64,000 bases of DNA from Tichowtungia sp964398915. GTDB taxonomy: Bacteria; Verrucomicrobiota; Kiritimatiellia; Kiritimatiellales; Tichowtungiaceae. The position numbers and the translations under genes were made by a program. Each line of letters opens with the position of its first letter. Position 1 is the first letter of the stretch. This document shows positions 8,351 through 17,596 of this stretch, piece after piece. The stretch covers positions 186,001 through 250,000 of the forward strand of contig CAYNOR010000001.1 in the NCBI GenBank assembly GCA_964398915.1, given 5' to 3'. The notes under the pieces were generated by a model. That model was not told where the DNA came from and ran no database searches. It worked only from the letters and a program-made list of their open reading frames with translations.

Positions 8351-8960
8351 CTCCCCGCAGTTTCTTATAGAGCTTCTGGGTGCAGACCGTTTCGAGGTGG
8401 GCAAGAAACGCTTTATACCGCTCATTCTCCCGGGAAAGCTGATACTGAAAAAATATGCCCGGCAGAGCGAGCACCAGACCGGTTTCGGTGGTGATGAGTG
8501 CTTCAAAAATACCGCCCGCGATCAGCGCCATGGTTTTTTCGCCGCCGGAACCGGTAGCCAGCGCGCCGAAGGTCGCCAGCATACCCGTGACCGTTCCGAA
8601 AAGTCCGAGCAACGGCGCGGCGGCCACACAGACTTTCATCACTTTGAGATCACGATCAAACGGACTGATTTCAACGGTTTGCAGTTCTTTGAAAAAATCC
8701 TCCATCTGCCCTAAATCATGCGCGCCATCGACCTGATCCAGCAGATCGCCAATGGTTCCACGACGCTCGACCGGATGATTAATCCAATGCCGCCAAACTT
8801 TTTCCGGAACAGACTGGTACCCTTTTTCGTTAAGCTTGAGATAGATATGGATTCCAAGCGCAAACATAAAAAGCCCGTCGATCGCCAGCGCGATCATACA
8901 CGATCCACCGGAAACCCAGATGGACACTGCCTGTATCCATAAATCTGAAAAAATATTCAT
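8316..8960 (-). CDS. exbB: ExbB/TolQ/MotA-family proton channel subunit
   Basis: 214 aa from the ATG at 8960 (an upstream TTG at 8969 is less likely). Three membrane helices are predicted; the conserved MotA/TolQ/ExbB core is AAAPLLGLFGTVTGMLATFGAL, with GGIFEALITTETGLVLALPGIFF in the last helices. The C-terminal residues (GRWNVESGM) are encoded by a heptamer repeat, so the tail is probably not conserved. It pairs with ExbD. Two ExbB-type proteins in one operon is the normal arrangement of the TtpC/ExbB2/ExbD2/TonB2-type systems. No clear Shine-Dalgarno is present; the leader consists of AAGTCTA-type 7-mers. Confidence 0.92.
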   Translation of the reverse strand: MNIFSDLWIQAVSIWVSGGSCMIALAIDGLFMFALGIHIYLKLNEKGYQSVPEKVWRHWINHPVERRGTIGDLLDQVDGAHDLGQMEDFFKELQTVEISPFDRDLKVMKVCVAAAPLLGLFGTVTGMLATFGALATGSGGEKTMALIAGGIFEALITTETGLVLALPGIFFQYQLSRENERYKAFLAHLETVCTQKLYKKLRGGCGRWNVESGM

Positions 8961-8969
8961 GACGTTCAA

Positions 8970-9006
8970 TTTAAGTCTAAGGTCTAAAGTCTAAAGTCCA
9001 AGGTCT
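8970..9006. repeat. Heptamer repeat upstream of exbB
   Basis: Five 7-bp units of the form AARGTCT (TAAGTCT, AAGGTCT, AAAGTCT, AAAGTCC, AAGGTCT). They form the whole intergenic spacer between exbB and the next gene. The same word appears at 19521-19535 and 20705-20730. Confidence 0.85.
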
Positions 9007-10508
9007 CACTGATCTCCCGTGTGTTTATACGGTGTTTTGCTGATCTGATTCAGGAAGGCGATGGCGGCCTTCTCCATCTGATCCAGAATGCTGCGGGATT
9101 TGCGCGAGAGGAAGGCGTGCAGCAGAAGAGAGGGAATCGCGACCATCAGACCGTACTCGGTAGTGATCAGAGCCTCAGAGATCCCGCTAGAAAGCATTTT
9201 TACATCGCCGGAGCCGAATACGGTGATCAGCTTAAAGGTTGTCATAATCCCCGTCACGGTACCCAGCAACCCCAGTAGCGGCGCGGAAGAAGCGCTAATG
9301 GCGATAAAAGGAATAAATCGGTTCAATTTCAGCCGAACGGCCAGAATTTTTTCATACATGACTTCTTCGACCAGTTCGCGCGGTTCTTTGATATGATCAA
9401 TCCCCGCAGAAAGCATTTCACCGGCCGGGCCGCCGACCGTTACGGCGGCTTCGGCTGCGGCCTGACGATCATGCCGGGCCACAGCGCTGAGCAGTGTTCT
9501 GACGCTGTCATCGGAATAGTTCCGCACACGGGACAGCTCATACCATTTCCAGAGTGCAACCAGCAGAGCCGTAAGAGCCAGCGCAAGGATCGGCCACATC
9601 ACCGCACCGCCCGCGAGGAAATGCTCCACCAGCGTTTCTTTAGTGTCTTCAATTTTGTGGGCATCGCCAAGAGTCGGATCGAACGGGAACATGCCTTTTG
9701 AATCAGCGACAGTTTTTGCGGCGACTTTTGTGATGTCATCACGATCAAATCCGATGGATGCAGGTTCCAGCGAACCGAGGCGCTGTTCGGCTGTACCCAC
9801 GCTCTTGCCGTCGTCCGAGCGGAACAGCGCGGCGGGCCCGATCAGCACAAACGTACCGGACTTAACCAGTCCGGAAACATCCACCGCTGTTCCTTGGAAC
9901 CGTGTTCCTCCGAGTGCATCGTGCAGGCGTTCCAGTGATGCGGCAACCAGCGCCGATTGTGCATAATAGACTTCGAGATCGGAAAGATTACTGTTTTCAG
10001 GCGCCAGCTTGGCCGATTCCAAAATCGCTTTATAGCGCTGGAGTTCGATGATGTGCAGGAGGGATTCAAAGTTGCGGATGTATTCACCCAGCAGATTCGA
10101 GACATAGTTTTTTTCATCCTGCCGCGATTTAATCTCCGAATTCAAGTTGCTCAGATCCAGCGTGCGGCTGTCGAGCAGACGGGAGGTCTGCTGGTATTCC
10201 CGGCGGACATTGACCAGCTCGTTTTCAAGACTGCTCAGTTTCCGGCTGAGCGGAATCTTTTCATTCGCAATCTGGTCGCGCAGCCGGCTGAGTTCATCAA
10301 GGCTTTCTTCAAGCTGTTGCTGCAAGGATGTCCCGGCTCCCGAAAATGCGCTTATTTGCGGAACAACCGGCGCAGAGTTTGTGCTCGCCTGCGCCCGGGC
10401 GGGTACCAGAGTCAGGACGACGGTGGAAAGTAGAATGTAGAATGTGAAATGTAAAAACCCCGCCCCCTGAACCCTGAATCCTGAACCCTTAAGCTTTTTC
10501 ATACTCAT
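9006..10508 (-). CDS. TtpC-like protein: periplasmic coiled coil fused to an ExbB domain
   Basis: 500 aa from the ATG at 10508 (AAAGGA upstream). The signal peptide (about residues 1-40) is partly encoded by heptamer repeats (HFTFYILLSTVV). A periplasmic coiled coil follows (about residues 55-170; SLQQQLEESLDELSRLRDQI), then a beta-rich segment, a membrane helix (MWPILALALTALLVALWKW), and a C-terminal MotA/TolQ/ExbB domain (SSAPLLGLLGTVTGIMTTF, SGISEALITTEYGLMVAIP). This is the domain order of TtpC, which couples TonB2/3 systems to specific receptors. The DUF3450 protein encoded just upstream is its usual partner. Confidence 0.85.
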   Translation of the reverse strand: MSMKKLKGSGFRVQGAGFLHFTFYILLSTVVLTLVPARAQASTNSAPVVPQISAFSGAGTSLQQQLEESLDELSRLRDQIANEKIPLSRKLSSLENELVNVRREYQQTSRLLDSRTLDLSNLNSEIKSRQDEKNYVSNLLGEYIRNFESLLHIIELQRYKAILESAKLAPENSNLSDLEVYYAQSALVAASLERLHDALGGTRFQGTAVDVSGLVKSGTFVLIGPAALFRSDDGKSVGTAEQRLGSLEPASIGFDRDDITKVAAKTVADSKGMFPFDPTLGDAHKIEDTKETLVEHFLAGGAVMWPILALALTALLVALWKWYELSRVRNYSDDSVRTLLSAVARHDRQAAAEAAVTVGGPAGEMLSAGIDHIKEPRELVEEVMYEKILAVRLKLNRFIPFIAISASSAPLLGLLGTVTGIMTTFKLITVFGSGDVKMLSSGISEALITTEYGLMVAIPSLLLHAFLSRKSRSILDQMEKAAIAFLNQISKTPYKHTGDQ

Positions 10509-10558
10509 TATCCTTTTTTCACTACAAAACATTCCACATTCCACTTTCTACATCTCAC
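10422..10558. repeat. Heptamer repeat arms around the TtpC-like gene start
   Basis: Three blocks: 10422-10455 (GTAGAAT, GTAGAAT, GTGAAAT), 10463-10491 (CCCTGAA-type units) and 10527-10558 (AACATTC, CACATTC, CACTTTC). The first and third are mutually inverted, and the ATG at 10508 lies between them. The first encodes part of the signal peptide. Confidence 0.85.
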
Positions 10559-10561
10559 GGA

Positions 10562-11446
10562 CTATCGAATCTCCACCGGCAACTGCACAAAGGCGGCGAC
10601 CTGTTCGTTTTTCAAAATGGCGATGGCTTCTGCAACCTGCGGTGCGATGCGATTGTCTGGCGTCCAGACCCATCCGTCCGTTGAAGAGGTTCCTGTCCCG
10701 GCGTGTTTGCCGTCACCACTGACATAATAGGCCTGTCCAACACCGACGTAGAGTGCGGTCACCTCAGCGGATGAACCGTCCGGCAGCGTACGCACTTCGC
10801 TGGTCATGGTGACTTCGCGATTAAATTTGTTAATTTCATTCAGGATCCCGACGATGTTCTGGAACCGTTCAGAAAAGGAAAGTTTCGTTTCGCCGGTATT
10901 TTCCGGCAGACGCTGACTGAGCGGCTTGACGCGCTCGCGGATCGGATCGGGAAGATTTTTGAGCAGAGTGCGGGTGCGTATTTCGAGAGCCACCATCGAC
11001 TCGGCGAGCCCGGCCGCCGCTTCTTTGAGTTTGTCATTCTCGGTAATCAGTCCGGCCCGCTTTTTATCTGCGTCGCTGATGCTTTGCTGTGCTTCTGAAA
11101 TTTTAGATTTGAGCGAATCGACTTCCCTCTGCACCAGATCAACCCGCTCGTTGAGCATCTCCTGCCCCAGCTTCCAGTCACGTTGCTCCTGAGAAATCAC
11201 TTTGCGGGTTTCCACCCACTTTTCGAGTCCTGCCCGCACGCCGTCTACGTTTTGCGGCTCAGTCGCGTTCCCGGAAGACGGAAGACTGATGACAGACAAC
11301 AGAATGCCTGCAAGCGCAATATACCAAGTCGTTGTCCGATATCTGTCCTCTGTCCTCTGCCCTCTGCCCTCTGACTCCTGCCTCCTGATTGCTTTCCCTT
11401 GCCACCTGCCACCTGCCACCTGACACCTGATTCCTATTTTCTTCAT
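10562..11446 (-). CDS. DUF3450-type periplasmic coiled-coil protein
   Basis: 294 aa from the ATG at 11446, which has GGAGAA four bases upstream; the GTG at 11458 is rejected. A repeat-encoded basic N-terminus (RCQVAGGRWQGKAIRRQESE) precedes the signal hydrophobic stretch (WYIALAGILLSVISLP). The mature protein is a coiled coil (about residues 75-150) followed by the globular end typical of DUF3450: ALYVGVGQAYYVSGDG and WVWTPDN. DUF3450 proteins sit beside TtpC-like ExbB proteins and are presumed periplasmic adaptors. It is the first energising gene after the receptor in the leftward operon. Confidence 0.82.
   Translation of the reverse strand: MKKIGIRCQVAGGRWQGKAIRRQESEGRGQRTEDRYRTTTWYIALAGILLSVISLPSSGNATEPQNVDGVRAGLEKWVETRKVISQEQRDWKLGQEMLNERVDLVQREVDSLKSKISEAQQSISDADKKRAGLITENDKLKEAAAGLAESMVALEIRTRTLLKNLPDPIRERVKPLSQRLPENTGETKLSFSERFQNIVGILNEINKFNREVTMTSEVRTLPDGSSAEVTALYVGVGQAYYVSGDGKHAGTGTSSTDGWVWTPDNRIAPQVAEAIAILKNEQVAAFVQLPVEIR
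11343..11434. repeat. Heptamer repeats in the DUF3450 gene leader
   Basis: Two word families with exact 7-bp spacing: GTCCTCT / GCCCTCT / GCCTCCT (11345-11388) and GCCACCT / GACACCT (11401-11434). They lie inside the reading frame, downstream of the start codon at 11446, and encode residues of the pre-signal region. Here both blocks point the same way. Confidence 0.88.
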
Positions 11447-11517
11447 AAAATTCTCCACGGATAACTAATGAATGTTAATTAATAACTTAAACCTGTTAGC
11501 TCCCGATGAGCCGTTTG

Positions 11518-14502
11518 TTAAAACTCGTAACCGGCGCTGATCGAATACTCGATTCCCTTTCGATAGGACTTGTAGGGAGCTTCTTTTCCGTCATTTGTAC
11601 GGTATACGTCTTCGAAAATAGGATCTGTCAAGTTTTTGGCGGCCAAGGTGATTTTCCAATTCCCTCCGATTTTCTGAGACAAACTAAGGCTTAGCGAGTC
11701 GGATGGCATTTGGTAGATATTCGGAATGTAATCACCCTCTGCGCCGTCTGTCTGACCTGATATTAGTTTTTCACCCGTTAGGTTATAAAAAAGCCCGATA
11801 GTAGTACCAGTGTCCTTGTTCTCATATGTAAGGTTAAAATTATAGATCACATCCGGCTGGTCAACCATAGGACGCGTATCACCAGCACCCCACGGTTCAA
11901 GAGTCTGCCGCTCATCTTCAGGGAACAGAACTTCAGACTGAATCAGAGTTGCATTAGCCCCCACCGTGAAATCCGACAAATACTGACTTACTATGTCCAG
12001 CTTCTGGCGGAATTCAAATTCAAGTCCGGACACCGTTCCTTCAGGATAATTAAACGTCGAAAAATAGGTGTCATATGCTGTCGAGAAAGTCAGTTTCTCA
12101 ATCGGATCTTTAATTTTTTTAAAAAACCAACCAACCGCAATTACATCGCCAGGGCGAGGGAAATATTCAAGCCGAAGATCATAATTTTTAATCGACGAGA
12201 TCGTCAAATCAGGGTTGCCCGCCGTATATTCACTCCCTAAGTATTCCTGAGTAATAACGGGTGTAATCTCCTTAAATGTAGGCCGGGCAATTGTTTCGCT
12301 GTACGTCGCGCGAATATTAAGATTTTTGATTAATTCTAATTTCGCGCCAATCGAAGGCAACCGATCAATCTGTTCAATACTGGTTCCCGCTTCATCTTCG
12401 GAAACCAGAGTCGGCTGATATCCCAATCCAGGATATTTTCTTATAACCATAACTTTCCCATCGCCGCGATCACTCCGAATCTCTGTTGCAAGTTCTGTTT
12501 TTTCAACTCGCATTCCACCGGAAATTTCCAGCATGGAAGTCAACGGCAAAGTGGCCATACCATACCACGCTGCAATTTCCTGAGTTCCGGTATAATCAAC
12601 ATCTCCGTTAACCTCTTGAATGTACCACAGCATCCGATTTGTGTTGGCCGGATTGATCCCGATCCGGCCTGGATCAAGAAAAACGTCACTGAACGTGTCA
12701 TCCAGGTCTCCGTAGTAAAAATTATCGCCGTAATGTCTTTTATACTCGAAGGTGTCCAGCTCGAATTCGCGATCTGTACTGTCAATAAACTGTCCGAGTT
12801 TCAGTTCGCCGTTCCGGTCGCTCCATTGAGTAAACGGGAGTGTAAAATTTCCTGAGGCTTGCTTGCTTGTTTCAACGATGTCCTGCCATATCCGCTGAGC
12901 GTTTGGATAAATCCATTTGTTATCATTAGCCGGATTAGGCTGGCCTTCAGGTAAAAATGAAGAACTGAACAGCTTTTTATCCGGGGAATAATCCGACGCT
13001 TCACTCAGTGCCAGAGTCCAGTCAAACTCTGGCGGCATAAATGTAACTAACTCCATCGGAAGAGAAAGTTCGTTATAAAGAGGAATCTCATGCTCCCCGC
13101 GCAACTGCACTGATTCCAAGCTGCGCTCTTTGTATTGTGAAATCTCATCAAAATCCCACTGAAGAGGACTGTCCCTGTCTTCCAGAATCCGGGCGCTATC
13201 CTCAGCGGCATGACTGCGCGAATAGGTCAATGCAACGGATTGGTTTTCAGCGAACTCAAAACCCAGCACTCCAAGAACTCCCCATAAAACCTCTTCTTTC
13301 CCGCTGGATTCCTCAACCGTCTCGCTCGTAATCTCTGAACCTGGAGAGCTGACATCGCCCTTGCCCTTTACCCCATTTTCCACACTGCTGTATTTATGGC
13401 GATAGTACATGCTTCCAAGAAAACCCACACGCGGCCCTGAGCTGAATTCATGTGAGTTACCAACCGTTGCATTCATACTGTAGTCGGGATCGGGAGCCTT
13501 TCGATACATCCCCATGCTCGACTGAAACTTTTTTGATTCTGCATCAATTGCAGCTCTTGCTGCCGCGTTGTTCGCATACTGCGTAACATCTTCAAGCGGA
13601 AGAGCCCGTCCTCCATCATCCATCCCGGTAAAGTCAACGCCTCCACCGTTATTCCGTAAAAACTGATCATTCCCGGTCGTTTGCGTGTTGTAGGACAATC
13701 CAAACCCAACGCTCAGCACACTTTCATCCGGAATGGCCTTGGTTTTTATATTGATTCCGCCACCGGTTGCGTCGCCCTGCTGATCCGGAGTAAACGATTT
13801 GCTGACCTGAATACTTTGGATTAATGCAGAAGGAAACTGGTCCAGCTGCACAGCCCGTTTGTCCGCATCCGCCGTCGGCAAACGAACCGAGTTCAATTGA
13901 GTACTCACATAGCGGTCTGCCAATCCCCGGATTACTGCATATTTTCCGTCTTGAACCGATGCGCCTGTCACTAGACCTAATGCATTTGCCGCCGTACTTG
14001 CACCGGCCTGCTTCATCACATCCGATCCGATTGAATCTACAATCACCGAACTGTTCTGTTTCAGGCTTAAAAGTTCTGTGGCAGTTGATCCTCCTAATGA
14101 TACATCCTGCACAACAAACTCGTCCATCTCGGTAAATTCACCGCTCAGGGAGGCATTCGCATCGGTCATCTGTCCCGGCGCAACCACCACATCAGCGGCC
14201 ACCTGCCGGGTATAGCCGTCTTTTGAAAAAACCAGCGTGTATGTGCCCGGAGGAACCTGCCCGAAAACAAAACTGCCTTCCTCGGATGCGACGACCTTTT
14301 CACCGGTCTCCGCAATAGAAACCTGTGCGGCGGCCAGCGGCGCATCGAACTCTTTGTCCTGGACCGTTCCGCGAATCCCGCCCGCAGACTGTGCGAACAC
14401 AAAAACAGGCAAAAGAATAATCCCCAACACGATGAGGGATTTATTCACCGCGAAAGAGCGCATAGATCGCAAAAAAATGTGTTTGTGTTTTATCCTGTTC
14501 AT
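11518..14502 (-). CDS. TonB-dependent outer-membrane receptor with carboxypeptidase-like regulatory domain
   Basis: 994 aa from the ATG at 14502 (an ATG at 14463 is an alternative). The signal peptide ends FVFAQ. Next comes a CarboxypepD_reg-like beta-sandwich (about residues 20-105: GGIRGTVQDKEFDAPLAAAQ, PPGTYTLVFSKDGYTR), a TonB-box-like segment (EMDEFVVQDV), and a plug domain (SIGSDVMKQAGASTAANAL, VIRGLADRYVSTQLN, DQFPSALIQSIQVSKSFTPD, GGGINIKTK). The 22-strand barrel ends in an aromatic residue (YSISAGYEF). It should import a substrate too large for porins, driven by the adjacent TonB-ExbBD genes. Being inside a Pho-box-rich island, an organophosphate or polyphosphate ligand is my inference, not shown by sequence. 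Confidence 0.93.
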   Translation of the reverse strand: MNRIKHKHIFLRSMRSFAVNKSLIVLGIILLPVFVFAQSAGGIRGTVQDKEFDAPLAAAQVSIAETGEKVVASEEGSFVFGQVPPGTYTLVFSKDGYTRQVAADVVVAPGQMTDANASLSGEFTEMDEFVVQDVSLGGSTATELLSLKQNSSVIVDSIGSDVMKQAGASTAANALGLVTGASVQDGKYAVIRGLADRYVSTQLNSVRLPTADADKRAVQLDQFPSALIQSIQVSKSFTPDQQGDATGGGINIKTKAIPDESVLSVGFGLSYNTQTTGNDQFLRNNGGGVDFTGMDDGGRALPLEDVTQYANNAAARAAIDAESKKFQSSMGMYRKAPDPDYSMNATVGNSHEFSSGPRVGFLGSMYYRHKYSSVENGVKGKGDVSSPGSEITSETVEESSGKEEVLWGVLGVLGFEFAENQSVALTYSRSHAAEDSARILEDRDSPLQWDFDEISQYKERSLESVQLRGEHEIPLYNELSLPMELVTFMPPEFDWTLALSEASDYSPDKKLFSSSFLPEGQPNPANDNKWIYPNAQRIWQDIVETSKQASGNFTLPFTQWSDRNGELKLGQFIDSTDREFELDTFEYKRHYGDNFYYGDLDDTFSDVFLDPGRIGINPANTNRMLWYIQEVNGDVDYTGTQEIAAWYGMATLPLTSMLEISGGMRVEKTELATEIRSDRGDGKVMVIRKYPGLGYQPTLVSEDEAGTSIEQIDRLPSIGAKLELIKNLNIRATYSETIARPTFKEITPVITQEYLGSEYTAGNPDLTISSIKNYDLRLEYFPRPGDVIAVGWFFKKIKDPIEKLTFSTAYDTYFSTFNYPEGTVSGLEFEFRQKLDIVSQYLSDFTVGANATLIQSEVLFPEDERQTLEPWGAGDTRPMVDQPDVIYNFNLTYENKDTGTTIGLFYNLTGEKLISGQTDGAEGDYIPNIYQMPSDSLSLSLSQKIGGNWKITLAAKNLTDPIFEDVYRTNDGKEAPYKSYRKGIEYSISAGYEF

Positions 14503-14554
14503 CCTGTTATCCCGTCTACCTGCCCTCTGTCCTCCGACCTCTGATCTCTGTCGG
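14489..14554. repeat. Heptamer repeat upstream of the receptor gene
   Basis: Units such as GTCCTCC, GACCTCT and GATCTCT at 7-bp steps (14521-14552), preceded by paired ATCCTGTT units. They fill the spacer between the receptor start and the upstream lipoprotein stop and share words with 6100-6268 and 11343-11434. Confidence 0.75.
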
Positions 14555-14557
14555 TTA

Positions 14558-15712
14558 TCACCGCGGATCTCCAAGATTCGCCTGAATTTCCCGAATGCGT
14601 CTCCAGAGCGTTTCGTCCGGCCCAACAGCCTGGTTCGCCATGGAAAGACAAATTTCAGTTAATGCAATAAATCGCGGACGGGGAATCAGATGCTCCACGC
14701 GTTCCACCGCCGCTAAATACACGGCCCGTGCGGACGGTTTGTCGCCTGTTTTTAAAAAAGCTTCGGCGACCGGAATCTGCGGTACAAGAATTTCTGTAGA
14801 ATGGATCTGTGGGCAAATCTCTAAGGCCTGTAAAAGCGTCGCTTTTGCTGAATCCGCTTCTCCGATCGCATAATATGCCAATCCCAGATTAATCAACGGA
14901 TTCAACCGTCCAGCTGCAGGAAGTTCGTTTTGTGTAAGTGTATCAGCAAAGCCTTGCACCACATTTTCGGCAGACGCCCGCTCACCGGATTCTGTAAGAA
15001 GTGCGGCCGCCTCTTTTACCGCCGCAGCCTCCATCTCAAGCGGAAGCTTTAATGAAGCATCAAGCAGATTGGACACTGCCGATCTGCACCATTCATGCTC
15101 TTGGTGAATCAGCGCCTTCTTCGCAAAAGTAAGGAACCCTGACGACACCGAGCACTGAACTTCAAAATCAGGATTCTCTTGCACAACCTTCAGCAGCTCA
15201 AAAGCCAGACGCCAACCGTTCGTTGCAACCAGAGATTCAACCTGCTCAGGCAGTGATGCACTTTTCATCTCAGGAGAGATCGTTGATCTGAAAAAATCAC
15301 CCCGCTCCTGATCTCCGGCCATCCGGTACAACCGGGTCAACTGATAATCAATCCGCTCCGTATACCAGTCTATTCTTTCATTGCGAACGGTTTCGGCCTG
15401 TTTCAGCAATTCAACCGCTTTTGAGGCGTTTTTTTCTAAAATGTACGCTTCGGCTATTGCACACAGCCCCATGGCTTTCCGCCAGTCCGTGATTCCGGAG
15501 GCAACCTGTTCGGCCCGCAAAAGCTCCTTTTGCGAGACAAACAGTTTGACCACGGATTCCTGCACCTTGGCCCGGTCTTTTGCATCCGGGATTGCATTGG
15601 AAAAATGAACTGCAAAATCTGCCGGCGTTTCCGGCCGGTCATTTACACTGCACGCCACCATCAGCGCCATTAAGACCCCGCAAAAAGACGAATTTACCAT
15701 CTTCCAACTCAT
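14558..15712 (-). CDS. TPR-like putative lipoprotein in the receptor operon
   Basis: 384 aa from the ATG at 15712 (GGAGAA seven bases upstream; an earlier in-frame start at 15748 has none). The N-terminal hydrophobic stretch ends in MALMVAC, a weak lipobox. The rest is all-helical with repeat-like pairs (KAMGLCAIAEAYILEKNASK, NLGLAYYAIGEADSAKATLL), probably TPR or TPR-like. It is placed between the beta-helix protein and the receptor, so it may be a surface or periplasmic assembly factor. I recognise no specific family. Confidence 0.7.
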   Translation of the reverse strand: MSWKMVNSSFCGVLMALMVACSVNDRPETPADFAVHFSNAIPDAKDRAKVQESVVKLFVSQKELLRAEQVASGITDWRKAMGLCAIAEAYILEKNASKAVELLKQAETVRNERIDWYTERIDYQLTRLYRMAGDQERGDFFRSTISPEMKSASLPEQVESLVATNGWRLAFELLKVVQENPDFEVQCSVSSGFLTFAKKALIHQEHEWCRSAVSNLLDASLKLPLEMEAAAVKEAAALLTESGERASAENVVQGFADTLTQNELPAAGRLNPLINLGLAYYAIGEADSAKATLLQALEICPQIHSTEILVPQIPVAEAFLKTGDKPSARAVYLAAVERVEHLIPRPRFIALTEICLSMANQAVGPDETLWRRIREIQANLGDPR

Positions 15713-15730
15713 TATATTCTCCAATTTAAT

Positions 15731-15788
15731 AAAAATCTGATGGCGCACACGATGTGCGCCATCAGAACGGAAACCTCAACGGTTTCCT
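15731..15788 (-). terminator. Strong terminator downstream of the beta-helix protein gene
   Basis: Perfect 13-bp stem (15737-15749 with 15753-15765) and a 3-nt loop, followed on the minus strand by ATTTTT. A second small hairpin (GGAAACC / GGTTTCC) lies at 15770-15788. Together they would cut expression of the receptor operon relative to the abundant exported proteins upstream. Confidence 0.85.
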
Positions 15789-15806
15789 GATCCCGTCCGG
15801 TACCGC

Positions 15807-17570
15807 TTACGGAAGCGTTACGCGATAGGATTTGGTGTTGTCCAGAGTGCCGACAATCGTCGCAACGGACATAACCGAACCGTCACCTTCAACAACGGCT
15901 TCAACAGACCAGTCGGTCAGGTTGTCAGTGGACTCAACTGCATAGTTGACACCGTTCACGCTCTGGAAGGATACAGCAGAACCGACCAGCTGAATCGTGG
16001 CGGCAGGAGCCGACGGATTCGAAGCGGTGGACACAACGCCTTTGGTTTCCAACAGCGACCAGTCAGCCAGCCAGTTGTAATCGCCGAACGCACCTTTGTA
16101 GGTGACCGGAGTGTAGAAGCCAGCCGGAGCCGGGCTGCTTGCCGTCATGTTCGGGTGGCTCATGTTGGCCAGCAGGTTGATGTTGGTGATGTTGCCGGTC
16201 GCCGCATCGCGCTGGGCAGCACCCATGATCGGGGCAACCGCATCGCTGTCCACGTTGCCGGTTCCAGACAGAAGATCCGGCTGAGTACCGCCAGCATCAA
16301 TTTTGGTTCCGTCATCCGAGTAGTTGGCCGCGGTTCCTGCAGCAGCCGGAGTCAGGTCAGCGCTAGCAATGTTATAGAACACGCTGTCTTTGAGTTCCGA
16401 CTGATTGCCGTCGAACAGTGTCCGGTAATAATAAGCCGGAGTGTGTTCGCCGATGGTATCGGTCGGTAAGCTGTTCCACGCCGTAGTATAACGTTGCATG
16501 CAGTCCACGCCGCTCGACAAGTCTTCATAGATCACGCCGGAGCCGAAATCCATGAATACCGAGTTGCGGATCTGGGGAGTTCCGTTATCACGGGCTTCCA
16601 TGATCGGATTTTTCGCATCGGCGGTATTCAGACCAACGAGGGTCATGTTGTACCACTGATTCAGCGCGTACGGCTGCGATCCGTCTACTCCGTTACCGCT
16701 GTCAACTTCCATCCCGTTGTCCGCTTTCCCGGAACCGATGGCGCCGCCGCAGTTGCCTTGAAGAGCCAGCAGGAACTGATTCTTCCCGCGGAATCCTTCA
16801 TCGGAGTCAAACGAGTCGTCACCGCAATTCCAGGCAACCAGATACTTGGAGTTGACCGTGCCGCCGAACCACTCAAAGGCGTCATCAAGAGTGTTAACAG
16901 CTTCGACATGATGCAACTCCGTTCCACGACCGACAGCGTACAGCGACAGCCCGTTGATTTCTTTTGTCGGACTGGTCGAGATACCACCATAGCGAATCGA
17001 CAGGTATTTGAGCACACCGCTGTCATCGTCATCATCAGTCCCGCCGTATCTCATCAGGTTATCATTAACACCGTCGAGGGTCAGACCTTCAACCAGATTT
17101 TCTTTGAACGTCGGTCCACTGAGGGTGTTTAACGCAATGTAGGTCTTACCGCATACCACCAGACCGCCCCACTGCGCATTCAGCTGAGAGGCCGGATCGG
17201 CATACTCGCCGGTTCCAGCACTGCCTTTTACGGCATCGTCGTCCATATCCGTCATTACAACCGGATTGCCCTCTTCACCGTTCACATAGATTTTCGAACC
17301 GCGGGCGATAATCAGCGTTCCGGGATTATTCGGAGTCGCGTCATACGAATCCGGAGTACCGCGAATCACGGTGCCGGGTTCAATCGTCAGAACCGCGTTA
17401 TTTCCGACAAAAATAACATCATCCAGAACCCATACATCGTCGCTGGTCCAAGTCATGTCATTCGTCAGAACATTCGACCCGTAGTACGTTGAAACATAGT
17501 TGGTCGCTGCGGAAGCCATTCCGGCCGCCGTCAGCCCCATCATCATAGCCATTACTAATTTCTTATTCAT
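15807..17570 (-). CDS. Large secreted right-handed beta-helix-like protein
   Basis: 587 aa. The signal peptide ends SAA (MNKKLVMAMMMGLTAAGMASA). Next comes WTSDDVWVLDDVIFVGNNAV and LTIEPGTVIRG, a signature of exported parallel beta-helix proteins often encoded beside TonB-dependent receptors of this CarboxypepD_reg type. Asp/Gly-rich loops (DGVNDNLMRYGGTDDDDDSG, DDSFDSDEGF) could bind calcium. The C-terminal ~80 residues (SNPSAPAATIQLVGS, YAVESTDNLTDWSVEAV) form a small beta domain common in PVC exported proteins. No catalytic motif is recognised. Its pairing with the receptor suggests a surface ligand-capturing role, which is inference. Codons are strongly regular and the gene has its own terminator, consistent with high expression. 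Confidence 0.75.
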   Translation of the reverse strand: MNKKLVMAMMMGLTAAGMASAATNYVSTYYGSNVLTNDMTWTSDDVWVLDDVIFVGNNAVLTIEPGTVIRGTPDSYDATPNNPGTLIIARGSKIYVNGEEGNPVVMTDMDDDAVKGSAGTGEYADPASQLNAQWGGLVVCGKTYIALNTLSGPTFKENLVEGLTLDGVNDNLMRYGGTDDDDDSGVLKYLSIRYGGISTSPTKEINGLSLYAVGRGTELHHVEAVNTLDDAFEWFGGTVNSKYLVAWNCGDDSFDSDEGFRGKNQFLLALQGNCGGAIGSGKADNGMEVDSGNGVDGSQPYALNQWYNMTLVGLNTADAKNPIMEARDNGTPQIRNSVFMDFGSGVIYEDLSSGVDCMQRYTTAWNSLPTDTIGEHTPAYYYRTLFDGNQSELKDSVFYNIASADLTPAAAGTAANYSDDGTKIDAGGTQPDLLSGTGNVDSDAVAPIMGAAQRDAATGNITNINLLANMSHPNMTASSPAPAGFYTPVTYKGAFGDYNWLADWSLLETKGVVSTASNPSAPAATIQLVGSAVSFQSVNGVNYAVESTDNLTDWSVEAVVEGDGSVMSVATIVGTLDNTKSYRVTLP

Positions 17571-17596
17571 TTTATAAACTCCTGTTCTTGAGGTTT

